Positions 60,146 through 64,000 of a stretch of DNA of 64,000 nucleotides are shown here, piece by piece. Position numbers and translations under genes: made by a program. The notes under the pieces were generated by a model. It was given only the letters and a program-made list of their open reading frames with translations. It searched no databases and was not told the DNA's origin. Position 1 is the first letter of the stretch, and every line of letters starts with the position of its first letter. Origin of the DNA: Armatimonadetes bacterium 55-13 (GTDB taxonomy: Bacteria > Armatimonadota > Fimbriimonadia > Fimbriimonadales > Fimbriimonadaceae); assembly GCA_001898035.1 (NCBI GenBank), contig MKRX01000027.1, forward strand, positions 262,225 through 326,224, read 5' to 3'.

Positions 60146-60174
60146 ACCTTACAGTAAGTCCTTGATTATTGCAA
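60146..60174 (-). promoter_or_regulatory. Sigma-70-like promoter of the pseudopilin gene
   Basis: On the minus strand TTGCAA (60169-60174) and TAAGGT (60146-60151) are separated by 17 bases, with a leader of about 38 bases and GAGG 7 bases or so before the ATG. The rest of 60102-60383 shows no gene. Confidence 0.5.
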
Positions 60175-60383
60175 GGAGAATGTTTTTGCGCAAAAGCTGT
60201 ATTGAAGTGCGACCTAGGCAATAGGAACTCTTTAATCTAAGCAAACTGGCAATGGTGAGTCGCTCATGAAGTTGTGATCGTGATGGCAAGCAAATGTTGC
60301 TGATAGACAATGCATCGATGGCTGTACGAATGCTCTTGCTCAGAAGATAAAAAGTTTGCCCAGGACAGAAGTAGACTCAAGCA

Positions 60384-61034
60384 GTGAATGGGCTCGACTA
60401 TTGGTTTTTAGATTGGATCAACGGCTGGTCCAACTCCTGGAACCCTTTTCTGAAATTCTTCAGCGTTGCCCTTAACATTTCCTACATCAAGATTGCCCTC
60501 GGGATCTATCTCATCGGTCTTTTGGTCGCCAATGTCCGAAGTCGGACAGCAGGCATTCTCACCCTCATTGCCGTCGGAATAGGGAATACGATCACCAACA
60601 TCGCGAAGTCAAACTTCCCGGTGCATCGCCCCTTCCAGGACTTTCCCTTCATTCCCGTTGATGACAAGGGGCAGCTAGGCGCGCTCAAAAGTGACCACGT
60701 CACCACGGTTCTTTCAAAGATTCCTGAACACGTCTACCTTCGCGTGGGTTGGGCCGATAGTATGGGCACAGCATCGGCACACAGCGCAAACATGGCCGCG
60801 GTGGCGTTTGTCATGACCTACTACTTCAAGTGGTGGGGAAGTCCTTGGATCTTGGTCGCCTTCCTCACTGGAATTAGCCGAATCTACACTGGCGCTCACT
60901 ATCCCTCCCAAGTTCTGTGGGGCTGGATGGTTGGTTGCTTTGCCGCCTTTGTGGTGATTAAGACCTGGGAAGCTTTCCAACGGCGGCGATCTGGCGTTCA
61001 ATTGGATGGAGATGAACCGCCAGAACTCGCTTAA
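60384..61034 (+). CDS. PAP2-superfamily membrane phosphatase with altered motifs
   Basis: A 216-aa protein with about five to six membrane helices. PAP2 motif 1 is AKSNFPVHRP (KxxxxxxRP). Motif 2 is TASAHSANMA, where PSGH is usual. Motif 3 is SRIYTGAHYPSQVLWG, where the final Asp of SRxxxxxHxxxD is Gln. Catalytic His and Arg remain, so phosphatase activity on a lipid phosphate is possible, but the changes leave it open. It starts at GTG 60384; TAGACT lies 6 bases upstream. Its end overlaps the next gene by 29 bases. Confidence 0.78.
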   Translation: MNGLDYWFLDWINGWSNSWNPFLKFFSVALNISYIKIALGIYLIGLLVANVRSRTAGILTLIAVGIGNTITNIAKSNFPVHRPFQDFPFIPVDDKGQLGALKSDHVTTVLSKIPEHVYLRVGWADSMGTASAHSANMAAVAFVMTYYFKWWGSPWILVAFLTGISRIYTGAHYPSQVLWGWMVGCFAAFVVIKTWEAFQRRRSGVQLDGDEPPELA

Positions 61035-61737
61035 GGCGCATCAGACCGCCATTCTCACGGCCACGGTCGTGTCGATCGTCCTGTGGTTTGTGCCGTTCCT
61101 GCGGTGGGTGACGGTACCTCTCCAATATCTGAACACGCACATTCACGAGGCCTGCCACGCCTTAACCGCGGTGGCAACGGGCGGAATGGTGGACCATATC
61201 CAAGTCCATGCCAACGGCAACGGCGAGACCTACACGGCGGGGGGCTCTGAATTCCTCATCAGTTCGGCCGGGTACGTGGGAGCTTCGATCGTGGGGGCTC
61301 TCATCATGGTGTTGGCCAAGAATGGAAGGGCGGCTAAGGGTGTCCTTATTGGATTAGCCGTCGTGATGGGCTATTCGCTGATCGTTTGGGTGCGACAAGA
61401 CGTTTTCGGAATCGCCAGCGCGATCGCCTGGATCGCCGCGCTAGTCGCGATGGCGATTTACTTGAAGGACGAGACGCGGCACTGGGTCGCTCAATTCGTC
61501 GGGGTTCAGCAATGCGTCAATTCGGTCCAATCGCTTTTCTTCTTGGTGAAGATCAGTGGATTTGGCGTACGTCAGAGCGATGCCGGGAACATGCAGGCAG
61601 CCACGCATATTCCCGCCCTTGTCTGGTCGATTCTTTGGTGCCTGGTCAGCTTTGCTGCAATGGGATTTGCGTTATCGATTAGTTGGCGGGGGGAGTCGAA
61701 GACTCCTGGTTCTCCCGAATCGAAATGGGCTCCGTGA
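61006..61737 (+). CDS. M50B-like membrane zinc metalloprotease
   Basis: A 243-aa multi-span membrane protein. HIHEACHALTAVATGG contains the HExxH zinc motif next to a membrane helix. SVQSLFFLVKISGFGVRQSDAGNMQAATHIPALVW provides an NxxD-like second site (SDAGNMQ) of the M50B type. The start at 61006 or 61012 lies inside the PAP2 gene. The 3' end runs 59 bases into the convergent GerM-domain gene. The role is possibly intramembrane cleavage; substrate unknown. Confidence 0.78.
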   Translation: MEMNRQNSLKAHQTAILTATVVSIVLWFVPFLRWVTVPLQYLNTHIHEACHALTAVATGGMVDHIQVHANGNGETYTAGGSEFLISSAGYVGASIVGALIMVLAKNGRAAKGVLIGLAVVMGYSLIVWVRQDVFGIASAIAWIAALVAMAIYLKDETRHWVAQFVGVQQCVNSVQSLFFLVKISGFGVRQSDAGNMQAATHIPALVWSILWCLVSFAAMGFALSISWRGESKTPGSPESKWAP

Positions 61738-62269
61738 GATCTACGTTGCCAAGAGTCTCGACCACTTTGCCTTCACAGAAGAACTGTACTTTGTCGATTT
61801 CCTTAAACTGAGCAAGGGAAGCGCAGATACCTTGAATCAAGGTTTGCTCGTCGAAGGCTCCGTAAGTCTGGTTGAACGAGGGTGTTACGTCCATAAGGGC
61901 AACTCGATCTTTCACCTGGACCCCAACAACCTTGGCGTCCTCGGGCACGATCTGCGACTCCTTCAGGAAATGGTTCACCGAATAAACCATCGCATTCTCT
62001 CCCTCAGGAAGTGTCCCTTCACTCTTGTGGAGCTTAAGGTCGTCACCTTCTCGGCTCGGGGATATGAGCGTTACCTTTGACTCTCTGATTTCACCTTTGT
62101 CCGACTTGGGCTTCACATGCCTTTGGGCCGGGCTCTTTTGCTCATCCGGCACTTGGGCGGCACCCCCAAACCGGACGTATCCGGCGAGTCCGGCAAGCCC
62201 GATGGCGGCCACGGCGAGTAGTCCGATGATTGGACCGTTGGAGGACTTCTTCTTTCGTCTACTTGCCAT
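61679..62269 (-). CDS. GerMN-domain membrane-anchored protein
   Basis: A 196-aa protein with a basic N-terminus and one transmembrane anchor (PIIGLLAVAAIGLAGLAGYVRF). A periplasmic GerMN-type domain follows (AMVYSVNHFLKES, VKDRVALMDVTPSF, DEQTLIQGICASLAQFKEIDKVQFFCEGKVVETLGNVDLTEPI). The start overlaps the amidase end by 11 bases. In spore formers GerM localises with peptidoglycan enzymes; here the pairing with an amidase suggests wall remodelling outside sporulation. Confidence 0.8.
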   Translation of the reverse strand: MASRRKKKSSNGPIIGLLAVAAIGLAGLAGYVRFGGAAQVPDEQKSPAQRHVKPKSDKGEIRESKVTLISPSREGDDLKLHKSEGTLPEGENAMVYSVNHFLKESQIVPEDAKVVGVQVKDRVALMDVTPSFNQTYGAFDEQTLIQGICASLAQFKEIDKVQFFCEGKVVETLGNVDLTEPISIRENQESSTPPAN

Positions 62270-63893
62270 CGCCGAGATAAACCTTTAATCCTTTTACAAT
62301 TGCTCCGGCCACGGAGCTTTGAAAATCTTCAGTAACCATTCGCTTGAGGTCCGTGCTCTGATTAATAAAACCGAACTCAATGAGGACACACGGCATCTTC
62401 GAATTTCTAAGGACGGAGAAACCACTCTGATAGATGCGGTTATCGCTCCAAGTACCTATTGAGCGCAGCTTGCTCACTTTCGCAATCTCGCTCTGAATAC
62501 AGTCGGCCAAAACCTGCCCGATGGCATCTTGGCCGTGATAGAACGTGATCGTTCCCGTGGTCTTGCTCTTCGCACTGCTTGAGTTGATGTGGCACGAGAT
62601 AAAGATGTCGGCCTTGTTCCGATTCGCAATCGCCGCTCGCTCGGTCAGTTCAATGAACACGTCCGTCTTGCGGGTCATGATGACCGTCGCGCCTTCATCC
62701 GCTAACTTCTGACTGAGCTGCTTGGCAATTTTTAAAGTGAGGGTTTTTTCGAGCGTGCCACCCCCCACCGCCTTCGCGCCACTATCGTGTCCCCCGTGGC
62801 CCGCATCGACAACGATGATCTTGCCCGCGAGTTTTCCGTTGCCAACGTTTGGTTTAATGAGTGAAATAGTGAGAGAGCCAGTATTGGCAACTAACTCCAC
62901 TCCCATCGGGCGCGCCAATCTTAGCGCCAGAATTCCATTTCCATCTTCTGTTCGAGTCGAAATATCTGTCACGCTGGCAGAGCTAAAAGTAGCGCTATCC
63001 GGAGCAGTGATTTGCGCGTTGGGAAGGACAATCTCCAGAAGATCAGGCTCCGGACGTCTGAAGGTGGCCGGTTTGGGAAGGGTGCCGGTGATCTTCAACG
63101 TCATTTGGGCTCGATTCGGACTCTCCAAATCAAGGGTCATCGGCCCGGCAAACGCCGTTGGAGGCTTTGCAGTTTCAACCGGAACCGTAGGCGGAGCTGT
63201 AACGGTCTTGACTGGATCTTCGGGCGGATCGGTGGGCGGAACCTCAATGGGCCCCTGATCCTCATCGGGATCAAGCTGCCATTTGAACGACTTGCCGATG
63301 CCGGGAATAAGCGGCAGACTGGGGCGGTAACCGGGTTCGTAGGCAATCCGGACGGTGTTCAGTTCAACTTGAGCGACGCGAGTCGAAGTGGCGTTGAGCT
63401 GCTGCACCGTGTCCCGTGAAAGGCGAGTACCCGGAAGATCCACAACAAATCGGTTAGGCCCCGCCAAACGAAAGACTCGCGGTTTGGTGGGAAGGGCCGT
63501 TTCGATCTGGACGTTCCCATCCTTAACCACGATCTTGGTGACCGTGGAGCAAACCTGAAGGCGGTCGTTATCGGGCTCCCAAAACGTATCGGCGCCAATC
63601 TGATCCAGGGCCATCCTCAATGGAACGGCGCGGCCAAGATCAAATTCACGGAGGGGGACTCGTGCCGTTTTGCCTTCACCTTCGATCACAACCGAGGTGT
63701 TGTGGACCGAATACTTCCAGCCGACTTTGTCAAGAAAGTCAAGCGGCACATAGCACTCGTCGGCCACCCGAATCCCTTTCTCGGGAATGGGTCCGAAGTG
63801 AGTGAAAACGACTTCTGCCGAGCGCGACTGAATCGCGTTGGCCGAGCCCGCCATCACCATCCATGGTAATAGAGTTATCAGCATTCGCTTCAT
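62259..63893 (-). CDS. N-acetylmuramoyl-L-alanine amidase with AMIN domains
   Basis: A 544-aa exported protein. A signal peptide (MLITLLPWMVMAGSANA) is followed by a copper-amine-oxidase-N-like segment (CYVPLDFLDKVGWKYSV), two AMIN-like beta domains and a Pro/Thr linker. The Amidase_3 catalytic domain carries zinc ligands in VVDAGHGGHDSG, SCHINSS and a final VLIEFGFIN with the catalytic Glu. It cleaves the MurNAc-L-Ala bond of peptidoglycan. The start at 63893 is set by the signal peptide; TACACT lies 11 bases upstream on the minus strand. Translationally coupled to the GerMN gene. No gene is seen from 63894 to the window end. Confidence 0.93.
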   Translation of the reverse strand: MKRMLITLLPWMVMAGSANAIQSRSAEVVFTHFGPIPEKGIRVADECYVPLDFLDKVGWKYSVHNTSVVIEGEGKTARVPLREFDLGRAVPLRMALDQIGADTFWEPDNDRLQVCSTVTKIVVKDGNVQIETALPTKPRVFRLAGPNRFVVDLPGTRLSRDTVQQLNATSTRVAQVELNTVRIAYEPGYRPSLPLIPGIGKSFKWQLDPDEDQGPIEVPPTDPPEDPVKTVTAPPTVPVETAKPPTAFAGPMTLDLESPNRAQMTLKITGTLPKPATFRRPEPDLLEIVLPNAQITAPDSATFSSASVTDISTRTEDGNGILALRLARPMGVELVANTGSLTISLIKPNVGNGKLAGKIIVVDAGHGGHDSGAKAVGGGTLEKTLTLKIAKQLSQKLADEGATVIMTRKTDVFIELTERAAIANRNKADIFISCHINSSSAKSKTTGTITFYHGQDAIGQVLADCIQSEIAKVSKLRSIGTWSDNRIYQSGFSVLRNSKMPCVLIEFGFINQSTDLKRMVTEDFQSSVAGAIVKGLKVYLGDGK

Positions 63894-64000
63894 GCGTTGG
63901 GTCCAGTGTACACGTTCAGGCACACAATGCCAACGAATGAGACGGCTTAGCGTGTTCCTATTGCGGCAAAATTGCCTAGATTTTTTACCGACTGGCTAGA

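Overview
The window looks like chromosome from a mesophilic bacterium of the Armatimonadota, most likely class Fimbriimonadia. This is inferred from three DUF1559-type pseudopilins whose N-termini share a core typical of that group ([20 protein letters not shown] followed by FPVFAQAK), a PEP-CTERM protein, many glycosidases and moderate GC. There are no phage genes, insertion sequences or CRISPR arrays. Two tRNA genes are present: Leu-TAG and Arg-CCG.

Layout. (1) 1-4.95 kb is the 3' end of an RHS polymorphic-toxin locus: an RHS tip with an immunity candidate, a displaced and frameshifted second RHS tip carrying a DUF2778/Tlde1-like domain that lacks its catalytic Cys, a signal-peptide protein that may be its immunity partner, and an Imm8-like gene broken by a stop codon. 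(2) 5.3-9.5 kb holds thrS without a TGS domain, a PD40 propeller lipoprotein and two proteins of unknown function. (3) 9.6-24.2 kb holds carbohydrate and export functions: a GH31 alpha-xylosidase coupled to a GH51-like enzyme, a PhyH oxygenase divergent from an AraC regulator, an alkaline phosphatase, a tetR-emrA-emrB operon, an NHL propeller and a GH116 enzyme. (4) 24.2-31 kb is a stress-type island of small genes with strong ribosome binding sites: an ECF sigma factor, a ferritin-like protein, a hybrid histidine kinase, DUF1328, a KdpE-like regulator, a glycine-zipper protein and very short ORFs. (5) 31-36.8 kb has a GT4 fusion coupled to GH130, a 412-aa orphan and the PEP-CTERM protein. (6) 36.8-44 kb is a divergent sugar-uptake locus: an ArsR-type regulator with a large C-terminal domain, two GH43 enzymes, one solute-binding protein and two permeases on opposite strands. 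(7) 44-54 kb is mixed: lipoproteins, AraC, GT2, a SIS isomerase, a GAF kinase, tsaB-murB and tRNAs. (8) 54.3-64 kb has two more pseudopilin/lipoprotein pairs, nuoDEF, PAP2 with an M50-like protease, and an amidase/GerM-domain pair.

Three patterns run through the window. Pseudopilin genes are repeatedly followed by a tiny lipoprotein gene (three pairs). Many first genes lack a Shine-Dalgarno but have a TAnnnT hexamer (a few are weaker matches) 6-9 bases before the start codon, which suggests leaderless transcription. Convergent genes often share exactly four bases at their stop codons. All functional calls come from reading sequence and motifs; no database search was run.
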